Of a stretch of DNA of 64,000 nucleotides, positions 18,914 through 26,233 are shown piece by piece. Under the pieces are notes generated by a model. The model did no database searches and was not told the DNA's origin. It saw only the letters and a list, made by a program, of their open reading frames with translations. Within the stretch, counting starts at the first letter, position 1. Every line of letters starts with the position of its first letter. This DNA comes from Desulfatitalea sp. BRH_c12. GTDB taxonomy: Bacteria > Desulfobacterota > Desulfobacteria > Desulfobacterales > Desulfosarcinaceae. A program made the position numbers and the translations under genes. The DNA lies in NCBI GenBank assembly GCA_000961655.1, contig LADR01000045.1:1-64000 (forward strand), in the 5' to 3' direction.

Positions 18914-20660
18914 TGGTCACTTCTATAAAGACGATGTAGAACATGATGTAGCCCACTAGCAGGGTCAGGGCGAGTTGGAAACTCTGACCGACCACATACA
19001 ATGTAAAAGGCTTGCCGCCTTTCAAATAAGGCTTGAACTCCTTGAAGTTGGTCTCCAGGCCGATGGACGTAAAGGCCAGGGCGAAGAACAACTCCCGGGC
19101 GTTTTTGGTCAAGCCTTTGAGGACACCGTTATCGATTATCACCGAGCTGACATCCTTGCCCATGTTCTGGTCGATGACGGAAAAAATGATGGATGCCAGG
19201 ATGAAGCCGATGACGAATTTGGGGAAACGGTACCACACTTCCCACCAGCTCACCTTCTGGTTGGGCGCGCAATCCACCTTGGCGCACCAGTAGACCGCCA
19301 CGCAGAAAGCCGTGACGCCGATGAGCACGTTCTGGATCATCTTGACCGTGGCGGCCACGTAGAGCGCTTTTTCACCATAAAAGGCGCCGGCCGCTGCCAC
19401 AGCGCCGGTAGAGTCGATGGTGCTGCCCATCCAGGCGCCGGCAAGGACCTCGGGCATGCCCACCAGCTTGGCGAAGGCGGGCTGGGCCACCATCATGATA
19501 GCTGTGAAGACCATGGAAAGGCCGATGGCCAGGGTCAACTCCTCCTTCTTGGCGCGACAGGCGGCGGCTGTGGCGATGGCCGCCGACACGCCGCACACCG
19601 ACATGTCGGCCGAGATGGTGATATTTAATGTCTTGGAAGCCATCTTGAGCACCTTCTGGCCGAACCAGTAGGTTAGGATCAGGGTGATGGGGGTGCAGAT
19701 CCAGGCCACGAAGATACCCGGTTTGCCGATGGCCAGGATCTTGCCCATGAGAATCTCAGCGCCCAGCAGCACCAGGCCGGTCTTGATGAAAAATTCGGTG
19801 GAGACCGCCGGCTGCACCCACTTGGGGGTGCCGATGGTGTTGCTGATCAGCATGCCGAAGATGATGGCCCACAGGGGAAATCCGAAGCCCCAATGCTTCA
19901 TGGTGGTCTGGGTTTCACCCATGTAAGCCAGCACGGCGATGAAGAAGACAAAGAAGAAGCCCACAAAAAATTTTCCGAAGGATTGGCCCATGATCGCCTT
20001 GCCGATGCCGAAGAAAATCCCGAAGATCACGGCCAATCCGATAAGATAGGGGATACGGTTGAATGGCTTGTTGGTGGCCTTGGCCTTGGCTTTGGAGATC
20101 TTGCCGTTGGCAGCCACCCAGGCGGCGATGTCCGTTTCGGCTTGGGCGTTCAGGGTGGTATCGCTGAATCCGGCGGCAGCGGCGGCCTCTTCCGAGATCT
20201 GGGCCTTGGTCAGGGCCGCGGCCGCGGCGGCCTGGGCTTTTTCAAATCCGTCCTTGCCCCTGGCGTTCAGGGCGTCGGCCGCTGCCTGGCTGCGATAGAC
20301 GGCATCCAGAGGATTGCTGGTCCAGCCGCTGGGCGGATTGAAATACTTTTGAATGGTTTTGGCGAAGGGCTGGTCCGTGGCCTTGATGCCTTTCTTGGCG
20401 TTGGCGGCCTGATGCCAGGCCACGGTTTTAAAAGGCGCCATGGTGGCCTCGGCTTTCATGATCGCATTGCTTTTGGCGATATTCTCGGCCATCTTCATCG
20501 GCGGCCGGGGCAAAAAGATCAGCAGACCGATGATGAGGATCAGGAACCCCATCCAGATGGCCATCCAATCCTCTCTGGTGTAGAGATCCTTCAGGGTGGT
20601 TTTGCCGCTCTCGATGACGACATAATCATGTTCAGCCGCCGCACTCGCTATCCTTTCCAT
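18903..20660 (-). CDS. YeiH/UPF0324-family transporter with a large N-terminal insertion
   Basis: The 585-residue membrane protein has the YeiH (PF03601-type) core from about residue 210 to the end: SNTIGTPKWVQ, ADMSVCGVSAAIATAAA, GSTIDSTGAVAAAG and ALAFTSIGLETNF. Homologues are proposed sulfate, sulfite or taurine-related anion exporters but are poorly characterised. Between the first helix (about 38-55) and the core lies an Ala/Lys-rich insertion of about 150 residues predicted to be soluble and helical, absent from ordinary 330-350-residue members. GGAGGTTATC precedes ATG 20660. The small membrane gene at 18611-18913 overlaps its end. Substrate is unknown. Confidence 0.78.
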   Translation of the reverse strand: MERIASAAAEHDYVVIESGKTTLKDLYTREDWMAIWMGFLILIIGLLIFLPRPPMKMAENIAKSNAIMKAEATMAPFKTVAWHQAANAKKGIKATDQPFAKTIQKYFNPPSGWTSNPLDAVYRSQAAADALNARGKDGFEKAQAAAAAALTKAQISEEAAAAAGFSDTTLNAQAETDIAAWVAANGKISKAKAKATNKPFNRIPYLIGLAVIFGIFFGIGKAIMGQSFGKFFVGFFFVFFIAVLAYMGETQTTMKHWGFGFPLWAIIFGMLISNTIGTPKWVQPAVSTEFFIKTGLVLLGAEILMGKILAIGKPGIFVAWICTPITLILTYWFGQKVLKMASKTLNITISADMSVCGVSAAIATAAACRAKKEELTLAIGLSMVFTAIMMVAQPAFAKLVGMPEVLAGAWMGSTIDSTGAVAAAGAFYGEKALYVAATVKMIQNVLIGVTAFCVAVYWCAKVDCAPNQKVSWWEVWYRFPKFVIGFILASIIFSVIDQNMGKDVSSVIIDNGVLKGLTKNARELFFALAFTSIGLETNFKEFKPYLKGGKPFTLYVVGQSFQLALTLLVGYIMFYIVFIEVTNAL

Positions 20661-21085
20661 GATAACCTCCAATCATCCCTAATGGGCAAAAAAAGGAACG
20701 TTCATGAAAGTACTACATATCAACTATATGACCCACACTGGCAAATCCGGGACGAGGTTCAAGTTCAATTCCGTCTCGAGCCCCTGGCCACTTCTTCTGG
20801 ACATACGCAAGAGCCGGGCCATCCCGTTCGGAATATCTTGGATCGGACGGAGCGGCAAATCAGGCGCTCCCGACCCGCGGCCCCGGAATCAGGGGGTAGG
20901 GAAGATCCGCCCCAAGGCGTCCGTTTTCTTTACAATCCGGCAAGACCTTTACCGGGTTATCGCCTGCCGAACATGGCGCCCATGAGCCCCCGGATGATCT
21001 GGGGCCCCAAATGGGTGCCGATGGACCGGGCCGCGCTCTCGGTCAGCGGGGATTAGGAGGGGGTTTACCTGGTTAGGCTTCCGGC
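20661..21085. other. Gap upstream of the transporter
   Basis: Presumably the transporter promoter and leader. No gene or clear signal is recognised. Confidence 0.4.
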
Positions 21086-21250
21086 ATGCAAAGAAAAGCC
21101 CGAATAGTCGCCGCTGGAGCCCTGCCACATTCACCTGATTGTGTATGGAAAAGACAACAGTGATACGATACCCAAGTCAATAGATCTTTGGGCGGGTCTG
21201 GACGGACCAGGAGTACAACCAGAGAATAGAAGGGGCGTGAATTTAGTCAG
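21086..21250 (+). pseudogene. Y1/RAYT-type transposase remnant 3
   Basis: It begins MQRKARIVAAGALP, the RAYT start motif. It continues in another frame as HIHLIVYGKDN and DTIPKSIDLW, then a further frame gives DQEYNQRIEGA. These are successive conserved segments of IS200-like transposases, but frameshifted and truncated. Confidence 0.6.
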
Positions 21251-21454
21251 CACATCGGGATTGGATCGAAGCAGCGTTAGCTGACAACAGGACAACAGAA
21301 TGCAAAGAGAGAAAAACTGCACAAAAGCATAGCCACTGGAGAGGCTGTCAAAAGCCAGATGCGCGGATTTACGATTGGCCGTCAGATTCGTCAGAATGCG
21401 GACGGTTTTGAACTGCGGGAGCCTCAGTTGCCCAATAATGCCCTTGGGGGTCGA

Positions 21455-21535
21455 AAAACACCATATTGAAGGCGAAAACCTATGGCTTTGGAAAGTATAA
21501 AGTGAAATAATAATTGCTTTAGCTTGGTCCGACCC
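21455..21535 (+). repeat. AGCTTGGTCCGACC repeat, copy 1
   Basis: It contains GAAAGTATAAAGTGAAATAA and TTAGCTTGGTCCGACC. A second copy in the same direction is at 23482-23571. It lies just upstream of the first gene of the cassette-like array. Confidence 0.6.
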
Positions 21536-21632
21536 CAAAGAACAACCTTCCGTAGACGTCCACAGGCGGCGAGGGGCATGCCCGCCCGTGGCGCTTACCT
21601 TCGGCGCCAATAACATTATAAGGAGAAATTTT

Positions 21633-22052
21633 ATGAGAGCCTACCCCAGAGAACGCTTCTGCTCCGAAGTAGCACTCTCCCCGGCGATGGTGGCCGAGTT
21701 CGCTAATGCTGCCGGTGATGACAACCCAATACATCACGACCCAGAATTTGCCGCAACCACCCGCTTTGGGAGGCCGATAGCCAGTGGCCCTCAAACAACC
21801 GCGTTACTGCTTGGGCTGACTGCCTCTCATTTTTCGAAGAAAGGGGCAATATTGGGTCTTGAGTTCTGGGTTCGATTTCGTCAGCCAATTTACGCAGACG
21901 AAACGATTCGTCTTGAATGGATAGTCGTAAAGGTAACCCCAAACGAGAAACTGAAAGGCGAAATAGTTGAGCTGCGCGGCCGTATCAAGGGCCAAAACGG
22001 CAAAACCTCTCTCGGTGCGAAAGGCCGAGTCTTGGTTACCGATCAGCTGTAG
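21633..22052 (+). CDS. MaoC-like (R)-specific enoyl-CoA hydratase / dehydratase-domain protein
   Basis: The 139-residue single hot-dog-fold protein has the hydratase signature near residues 24-36: NAAGDDNPIHHDP, with the Asp/His pair used by MaoC-type (R)-enoyl-CoA hydratases, followed by FGRPIASGPQT. It should hydrate an enoyl-CoA or a related thioester, but no fatty-acid or PHA genes are nearby. AAGGAGAAATTTT precedes the ATG. It is the first gene of a run of unrelated small plus-strand genes separated by attC-like sites, which suggests horizontal origin. Confidence 0.8.
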   Translation: MRAYPRERFCSEVALSPAMVAEFANAAGDDNPIHHDPEFAATTRFGRPIASGPQTTALLLGLTASHFSKKGAILGLEFWVRFRQPIYADETIRLEWIVVKVTPNEKLKGEIVELRGRIKGQNGKTSLGAKGRVLVTDQL

Positions 22053-22070
22053 AGACGCCGTGCCCACATT

Positions 22071-22181
22071 GCGCCGAACAAGTCACCCGTGCGGACGCGA
22101 ACAGCCGACGTGCTTTGCCGGAGAGTCCACAGCAGATCGAAAGTCCTTGCCCGCGCGCCGCACAGTTCAATCGGTTAGCGC
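22071..22181 (+). other. attC-like recombination site A
   Basis: It starts with GCGCCGAAC (22071-22079) and ends with GTTAGCGC (22174-22181), which are near-complementary. Inside, CCGTGCGGACGCG (22088-22100) pairs imperfectly with CGCGCGCCGCACAG (22152-22165). This outer plus inner pairing around a variable centre is the attC plan. Confidence 0.45.
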
Positions 22182-22211
22182 CGGATTAATTTCGTCCATA
22201 GGAGAAAAGTC

Positions 22212-22694
22212 ATGCTACCTCGTATCTGGTGGTGGATCACGCTGCTCCTGGCTGCCCTCGGTCTCGTAATGGGCGGCGCGCACCTGCTCGAACTCCCCGT
22301 GCGGGCGCAGTACGATCCGCAATTCTACATGCGCGTCACCAGCACGCTTTACCGCTACTTCGGTCTGGTGGGCGGTCCTTTGCAGGTGCTTGCGCTCCTC
22401 TTCTCGATCAGGCTCGTGTGGCTCATCCGCGCTCATGCTGCGTTCCGCCTCACCCTTGCAGGCACGCTGGGTCTCGCCTTCTCCCTGCTCCTGTGGTTCC
22501 TGCTGGTCCAGCCAGTGAATGCCGCATGGTTGGATGCGCTTCACGCCGGTCCCAGCGAAGCGGTGAAAGCGTATGCGCAACTGCGGCACCGCTGGGAAGT
22601 CGGTCATGTGGCCGCGTTCACGGCGTGGCTGGTCGGGTTCGCTCTGCTGCTGTACGGGGTGCTTCAAAAAGTAGATGAGGGAGAACCTCGGTAA
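22212..22694 (+). CDS. Four-helix membrane protein, DUF1772-like
   Basis: The 160-residue protein has four predicted membrane helices (about 8-28, 48-70, 78-100 and 132-152). HLLELPVRAQYDP after helix 1 and RHRWEVGHVAAF before helix 4 recall the DUF1772 / anthrone-oxygenase-like family, but the match is only suggestive. TAGGAGAAAAGTC precedes the ATG. It sits alone between two attC-like sites. Confidence 0.6.
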   Translation: MLPRIWWWITLLLAALGLVMGGAHLLELPVRAQYDPQFYMRVTSTLYRYFGLVGGPLQVLALLFSIRLVWLIRAHAAFRLTLAGTLGLAFSLLLWFLLVQPVNAAWLDALHAGPSEAVKAYAQLRHRWEVGHVAAFTAWLVGFALLLYGVLQKVDEGEPR

Positions 22695-22742
22695 CAGACG
22701 TCAAGGTATTGCTGCGTTTGTCCGGCTAATTCATCGTTGGCA
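22689..22742 (+). other. attC-like recombination site B
   Basis: CGGTAAC (22689-22695) and GTTGGCA (22736-22742) bound a 54-base site. AACAGACG (22693-22700) can pair with CGTTTGTC (22715-22722), allowing one G-U pair. The terminal TTGGCA is the expected first part of the next cassette and is complementary to TGCCAA at 23411, the start of site C. Confidence 0.4.
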
Positions 22743-22799
22743 TTCAAATTTGACTTTCGGTCCGAATGTGGTACTGTATTCGGACAGGAGACAAAAATT

Positions 22800-23081
22800 A
22801 TGAATATAACACGTGATATCAAGCCAGTTACCTATATGAAGTCACGGGCAGCCGATTTGCTTAATCAAATTAATGAAACGCGTCGGCCCGTAATCATAAC
22901 CCAAAATGGTGAGCCACGAGCTGTTCTGCAAGATCCTCAAAGTTATGAAAATATGCGTAATGCCATCGGCATTTTGAAACTTATTTCAGAAGGGGAGGCA
23001 GATATCAGGGAGGGGCGATCAAAACCGCAGGATGAGGTTTTTGATGAAATCGAAAAAGCGCTGAAAGACAGTCGCGGATGA
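22800..23081 (+). CDS. RelB/Phd-type antitoxin
   Basis: The 93-residue protein has the Phd/YefM fold: DIKPVTYMKSRAADLLNQI and RRPVIITQNGEPRAVLQ near the N-terminus form the DNA-binding dimer, and an acidic C-terminal helix (EVFDEIEKALKD) should wrap the toxin. It overlaps the toxin gene by 4 bases (ATGA). Such antitoxins usually repress their own promoter. The pair lies in one predicted integron cassette, a common setting for stabilising toxin-antitoxin systems. Confidence 0.88.
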   Translation: MNITRDIKPVTYMKSRAADLLNQINETRRPVIITQNGEPRAVLQDPQSYENMRNAIGILKLISEGEADIREGRSKPQDEVFDEIEKALKDSRG

Positions 23082-23404
23082 CCAAACAATATCAAATAAT
23101 ATGGGCGGCAGTTGCGCAAAGTGATTTGAAGCAAATCATCGATTCCATAGCGCGTGAAAGCCCTGGCAATGCATTGCAAATGATAGGCATGATAAGAAAA
23201 ATAGCATCAGATTTATACCCCCTGCCTGATCGTGGTAGGATTGTACCGGAGTTGAAAGATCAAGGAATACATATCTATCGAGAAATAATATTGCCTCCCT
23301 GGCGGATTAATTACAGAATATCAGATACAACTGTTTTTGTGTTATCTGTTATAGATTCGCGACGGAATGTCGAAGATCTTCTATTGAACCGATTCGTCAA
23401 ATGA
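23078..23404 (+). CDS. RelE/ParE-type toxin
   Basis: The 108-residue protein has the RelE/ParE fold: IIWAAVAQSDLKQIIDSIA, then LYPLPDRGRIVPEL, IYREIILPPWRINYRI and FVLSVIDSRRNVEDLL. The REIILPPWRINYRI strand and the following RR near the end are typical of ParE/RelE toxins, which either poison gyrase or cut ribosome-bound mRNA. Which action applies cannot be read from sequence. Its start overlaps the antitoxin stop, so translation is coupled. Confidence 0.88.
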   Translation: MTKQYQIIWAAVAQSDLKQIIDSIARESPGNALQMIGMIRKIASDLYPLPDRGRIVPELKDQGIHIYREIILPPWRINYRISDTTVFVLSVIDSRRNVEDLLLNRFVK

Positions 23405-23410
23405 AAGAAT

Positions 23411-23465
23411 TGCCAACCAGCGCGTGTTACTCGGCGGCGCGGAAGATCGCCACGCGCTGTTTACG
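23411..23465 (+). other. attC-like recombination site C
   Basis: TGCCAAC (23411-23417) is followed directly by CAGCGCGTG (23418-23426), which pairs perfectly with CACGCGCTG (23451-23459). GTTTACG follows. TGCCAA is the complement of the TTGGCA that begins the toxin-antitoxin cassette at 22737, exactly as expected for a cassette and its own attC. Confidence 0.5.
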
Positions 23466-23481
23466 CACAGCATTCTATTCT

Positions 23482-23571
23482 GGTGCCACTATCGAAGGTA
23501 AAATAGAAAAAGCGAGACCTGATAGTATTGGGAAGTATAAGTGAAAAAAAATTGCTTAGCTTGGTCCGACC
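23482..23571 (+). repeat. AGCTTGGTCCGACC repeat, copy 2
   Basis: It contains GGAAGTATAAGTGAAAAAAA and TTAGCTTGGTCCGACC, matching copy 1 at 21455-21535. It lies between attC-like site C and the acetyltransferase gene. Confidence 0.6.
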
Positions 23572-23629
23572 GCAACATAAACCAGACCCAAAACGATATA
23601 ATGATACAAATAACCACGAGGAATTAGAA

Positions 23630-24130
23630 ATGATTATAAGAAGTGAAAGAACTTCCGATAGCGATGCAATAACCGAAGTCACAACAGCGGCCTTCAGAAC
23701 TCTCGCAGTCAGCAATCACACAGAGCAGTTCATAATAAATGCATTGCGGGTTGCCGATGCGTTGACGATCTCGCTTGTGGCGGAAATGGATGGGCAAGTC
23801 GTCGGACATGTGGCTTTCTCGCCGGTAACAATTTCTGACGGTTCGACAGGCTGGTACGGTCTCGGTCCTGTTTCCGTGTGGCCGGCGTATCAAAGGCAAG
23901 GCATTGGGAAAGCACTTATCAACGAAGGTTTGTCTATGCTGAAAGAGTTGGACGGCAATGGTTGTGCGCTTGTGGGTGATCCGAACTACTACAAGCGTTT
24001 CGGGTTCAGAAACATTCCGGATTTGGTTTATGAAGGGATTCCACAAGAGTATTTCCTTGCCTTGGCATTCACCGAAAATATGCCGCGAGGAATTGTGGTG
24101 TTTCATGAAGGATTCCTGGCCAAGGCCTAA
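23630..24130 (+). CDS. GNAT-family N-acetyltransferase
   Basis: The 166-residue protein has the GNAT fold. The acetyl-CoA pyrophosphate loop reads PAYQRQGIGKALINEG, preceded by the beta-4 strand GLGPVSVWP, and a YYKRFGF motif near residue 125 is typical of YhbS-like members. The substrate is unknown; antibiotics, toxins, amino acids and proteins are all acetylated by relatives. ATG 23630 follows CCACGAGGAATTAGAA. An upstream start at 23528 would read through a repeat and is rejected. The stop codon falls inside attC-like site F, common in integron cassettes. Confidence 0.85.
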   Translation: MIIRSERTSDSDAITEVTTAAFRTLAVSNHTEQFIINALRVADALTISLVAEMDGQVVGHVAFSPVTISDGSTGWYGLGPVSVWPAYQRQGIGKALINEGLSMLKELDGNGCALVGDPNYYKRFGFRNIPDLVYEGIPQEYFLALAFTENMPRGIVVFHEGFLAKA

Positions 24131-24177
24131 TCCATTATTCAAGCGGGCGCGGCCTGACGCCGCGTCTGCGGTTGGCT
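24125..24177 (+). other. attC-like recombination site F
   Basis: GCCTAAT (24125-24131, containing the acetyltransferase stop codon) and GTTGGCT (24171-24177) bound a 53-base site. GGCGCGGC pairs with GCCGCGTC around CTGAC. The GCCTAATCCATTATTCAAGC start resembles that of well-known attC sites. Confidence 0.45.
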
Positions 24178-24208
24178 TTTCGCGCCGGGTGCGACTGAGG
24201 GAAAAACA

Positions 24209-24453
24209 ATGCAGGTCACAAAACTAATACATGCGCTATATTTGTTGATGGTGGCAACATACTGGAAATGGAAAAAAACATAACCAGCAAAATTATTCAT
24301 ACCCCTGGTCATTCAAAGGGCTCTATTTCATTACTGCTTGAAGAAGAAAAATCCTTGTTTACAGCAGATGCATTAATTTTTCCTTCGCATCAAGTCTTAT
24401 GGCTGAATCAAAATAAACAACTCAACTTTCGGGATTGGCACGTAGTGAGGTGA
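24209..24453 (+). pseudogene. Metallo-beta-lactamase-fold protein, internally deleted remnant
   Basis: ATG 24209 begins MQVTKLIHALYLL. A second frame carries AIFVDGGNILEMEKNITSK and then IIHTPGHSKGSISLLL and FTADAL, the last metal-binding part of an MBL-fold hydrolase. The HxHxDH motif is absent, so the middle has been lost. The 3' end runs into a REP palindrome. It is not functional as read. Confidence 0.6.
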
Positions 24454-24511
24454 TCCGGGCGGGTGGTCCGCGCCACCCGCCCGGATCACCGGCGTTTGAA
24501 ACCGAAAGTTG
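24423..24511. repeat. REP palindrome GGTGATCCGGGCGGGTGG with outer inverted arms
   Basis: GGTGATCCGGGCGGGTGG (24449-24466) and its exact complement (24473-24490) leave a TCCGCG loop. Outer arms CAACTTTCGG (24423-24432) and CCGAAAGTTG (24502-24511) extend the fold. Related units are at 33557-33594 and, as a pair, at 46524-46701. Confidence 0.8.
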
Positions 24512-24523
24512 AATAAATAATCT

Positions 24524-24583
24524 GCACAACAAAGCTTTGCAGCGCGCAAAAAAGCTGCGCCAGCTTCAAAAGCAACGTTATGC
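24524..24583 (+). other. attC-like recombination site D (60 bp, best example)
   Basis: GCACAAC (24524-24530) and GTTATGC (24577-24583) are complementary at six of seven positions. Inside, AAGCT-TT-GCAGC (24532-24543) pairs with GCTGC-GCC-AGCTT (24554-24566), leaving unpaired bases on one arm as in folded attC sites. The total length is 60 bases. Confidence 0.6.
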
Positions 24584-24597
24584 CTGGGGAGGTAAAA

Positions 24598-25020
24598 ATG
24601 AAAGAAACTTTGCAGCCTGGAATCGAGCACGAATTGACTTTCACAATCACTGAGACAAAGACTGTTCCGGCCTTGTATCCAGAATCAAATGAGTTCCAGG
24701 CAATGCCTGACGTTTTTGCAACTGGCTACATGGTCGGGTTGATCGAATGGACCTGCATCCAAGCGGTAAACCCTTTCCTTGACTGGCCGGAAGAACAAAC
24801 GGTGGGTACCCATATTGATGTGAGCCACATTGCCGCGACACCACCTGGACTGGAAGTCACTGCCAAAGTCAAACTTGTGGAGGTAGATGGCCGACGGTTG
24901 GTATTTGAGGTAGAGGCACATGACGGTATTGACCTCATTACTCGGGGAATACATGAACGCTTTATCATTAATAAGGACAAGTTCGATCGCAAGATAGAAT
25001 CCAAAGCCAGAGTCACATAA
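24598..25020 (+). CDS. Fluoroacetyl-CoA thioesterase (FlK)-like hot-dog protein
   Basis: The 140-residue protein resembles the FlK-like thioesterase family: FATGYMVGLIEWTCIQAVNPFL, then EEQTVGTHIDVSHIAATPPGLEVTA and VFEVEAHDGIDLITRGIHER. The Thr/Glu/His elements of FlK-type active sites have counterparts (EWTC, GTHIDVSH). It may hydrolyse a small acyl-CoA, and the family is also seen as stand-alone stress genes. GGGGAGGTAAAA precedes the ATG. It directly follows attC-like site D and is probably its own cassette. Confidence 0.8.
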   Translation: MKETLQPGIEHELTFTITETKTVPALYPESNEFQAMPDVFATGYMVGLIEWTCIQAVNPFLDWPEEQTVGTHIDVSHIAATPPGLEVTAKVKLVEVDGRRLVFEVEAHDGIDLITRGIHERFIINKDKFDRKIESKARVT

Positions 25021-25092
25021 TCCACCGCTTTATCGCGAATGGCGGGCGCACTATCTCGGAAAAACCCTAACAGCGCGTTGTGTGCAAGCCCC

Positions 25093-26223
25093 TTATGGCC
25101 CTTCGGGCATGTCGAGGGCCGCAACAGCGATTTCGGCGGCCACCAGGCCCGGGGCGCTCGCCTTCAGCGTTTCCAGAACGGTGCGGGCTTTGATGGTCCG
25201 AATGCGGCCAAGTGCCCAGGCGGCCATGGCGCGCACGCGTTCATCCCCATTGCCTTGACAGGCCTGGGCCAGCGGCTGAATGTACTTTTCGTCGCGCGTG
25301 TTGCCCATGGCACGGGCCGCGTTCATCTGCCAGCGCCACATCTGTTCCGGCGGCATGTAAAACATGCGCGGCCAGATGCGGTTTTTAAAGTAGGCTTTGT
25401 CCATGCCCAGCAGTTGTTCGAGTTGGAAATCCGCCTGCATGGCATCCACCGCGGGGTTCGGCGGCAGTTGCTCGGCCAGCCAGGCGGCATTGCGCGGGCA
25501 GACATTCTGACAGCGATCACAGCCATAGACATACAGCCCCATGGGTTCGCGCAGCTCGCGCGGCGTCAATCCCTCTCCGTAGTAGGTCAGGTAGGAGATG
25601 CAGCGGCGTGGATCGACGGCGGCATTGCCTTTTAAAGCGCGGGTCGGGCAGGCGGCGATGCAGGCATTGCGGCACCAGTCCGGGCATCCCATGCGAATGG
25701 TCGGTGCATCGGGCTCAAAGGGTTGGTCCACCACCACAGTAATGGGCAGCACCCACGAGCTTTGCCGGGCGGCTTTGCGCGAATAAAACAGCCCGTTTTT
25801 ACCGAAAGTCCCCAGGCCGGCGCGGGCCGCAGCCATGCGATGGGGCAGATTGAAAGGCACCTTGGAGGCAATGCCGTTATCCTGTAGAAAGGCGCGCAAG
25901 GCCTTGACCTTCACTGCCAAACCGTTCTTGGTGATGCGATCGTCGTCCAGATAGCAGCGTCCGAAATGCCCTTCCAGATATTTGGGATAAGCGTTACGCA
26001 GGTAGACCGACATCAACACGATGATGGATTGGGCCTGGGGCAACGCATTCCTGGGATCGGTGCCCTGCAGCAGGGCTATCCCTTTTTCTTCGACCCAACC
26101 GTACTCTTGCTGGCGTGCGGCCAAGACCTCCCGGTGGGAATCGAAGGGCTCGGCGCTGGTAAAGCCGATATCTTCAAAACCCAGGGACTGCGCCTGACGG
26201 ATCACATCCTCTTTTGAAAGCAT
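25093..26223 (-). CDS. QueG-like iron-sulfur protein with HEAT-like C-terminus
   Basis: The 376-residue protein has the DUF1730/QueG layout: an N-terminal cobalamin-binding-like part (LPHRMAAARAGLGTFGKNGL), a double 4Fe-4S region (DWCRNACIAACPTRAL, then YGCDRCQNVCPRN) and C-terminal helical repeats (MAAWALGRIRTIKARTVLE). QueG reduces epoxyqueuosine in tRNA to queuosine. Here the first cluster motif has three-residue spacings (C-x3-C-x3-C-x3-CP), not the usual CxxCxxCxxxCP. So this may be a paralogue with another job. ATG 26223. The thioesterase gene ends 10 bases upstream and is in the same operon. Confidence 0.75.
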   Translation of the reverse strand: MLSKEDVIRQAQSLGFEDIGFTSAEPFDSHREVLAARQQEYGWVEEKGIALLQGTDPRNALPQAQSIIVLMSVYLRNAYPKYLEGHFGRCYLDDDRITKNGLAVKVKALRAFLQDNGIASKVPFNLPHRMAAARAGLGTFGKNGLFYSRKAARQSSWVLPITVVVDQPFEPDAPTIRMGCPDWCRNACIAACPTRALKGNAAVDPRRCISYLTYYGEGLTPRELREPMGLYVYGCDRCQNVCPRNAAWLAEQLPPNPAVDAMQADFQLEQLLGMDKAYFKNRIWPRMFYMPPEQMWRWQMNAARAMGNTRDEKYIQPLAQACQGNGDERVRAMAAWALGRIRTIKARTVLETLKASAPGLVAAEIAVAALDMPEGP

Positions 26224-26233
26224 GGCCGCTCCT

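Noticed and set aside
19893-21056. Plus-strand open frame opposite the YeiH-like gene
   Set aside because: Gly/His-rich shadow without a domain; the minus-strand transporter explains the region.
21131-21616. 161-codon minus frame between the transposase remnant and the array
   Set aside because: It overlaps degenerate transposase sequence and a repeat and has no recognisable feature.
25014-25085. Sixth attC-like site after the FlK-like gene
   Set aside because: ACATAAT and GTTGTGT could be the two ends, and the stop codon falls in the first, but no convincing inner pairing was seen, so it is not listed as a feature.
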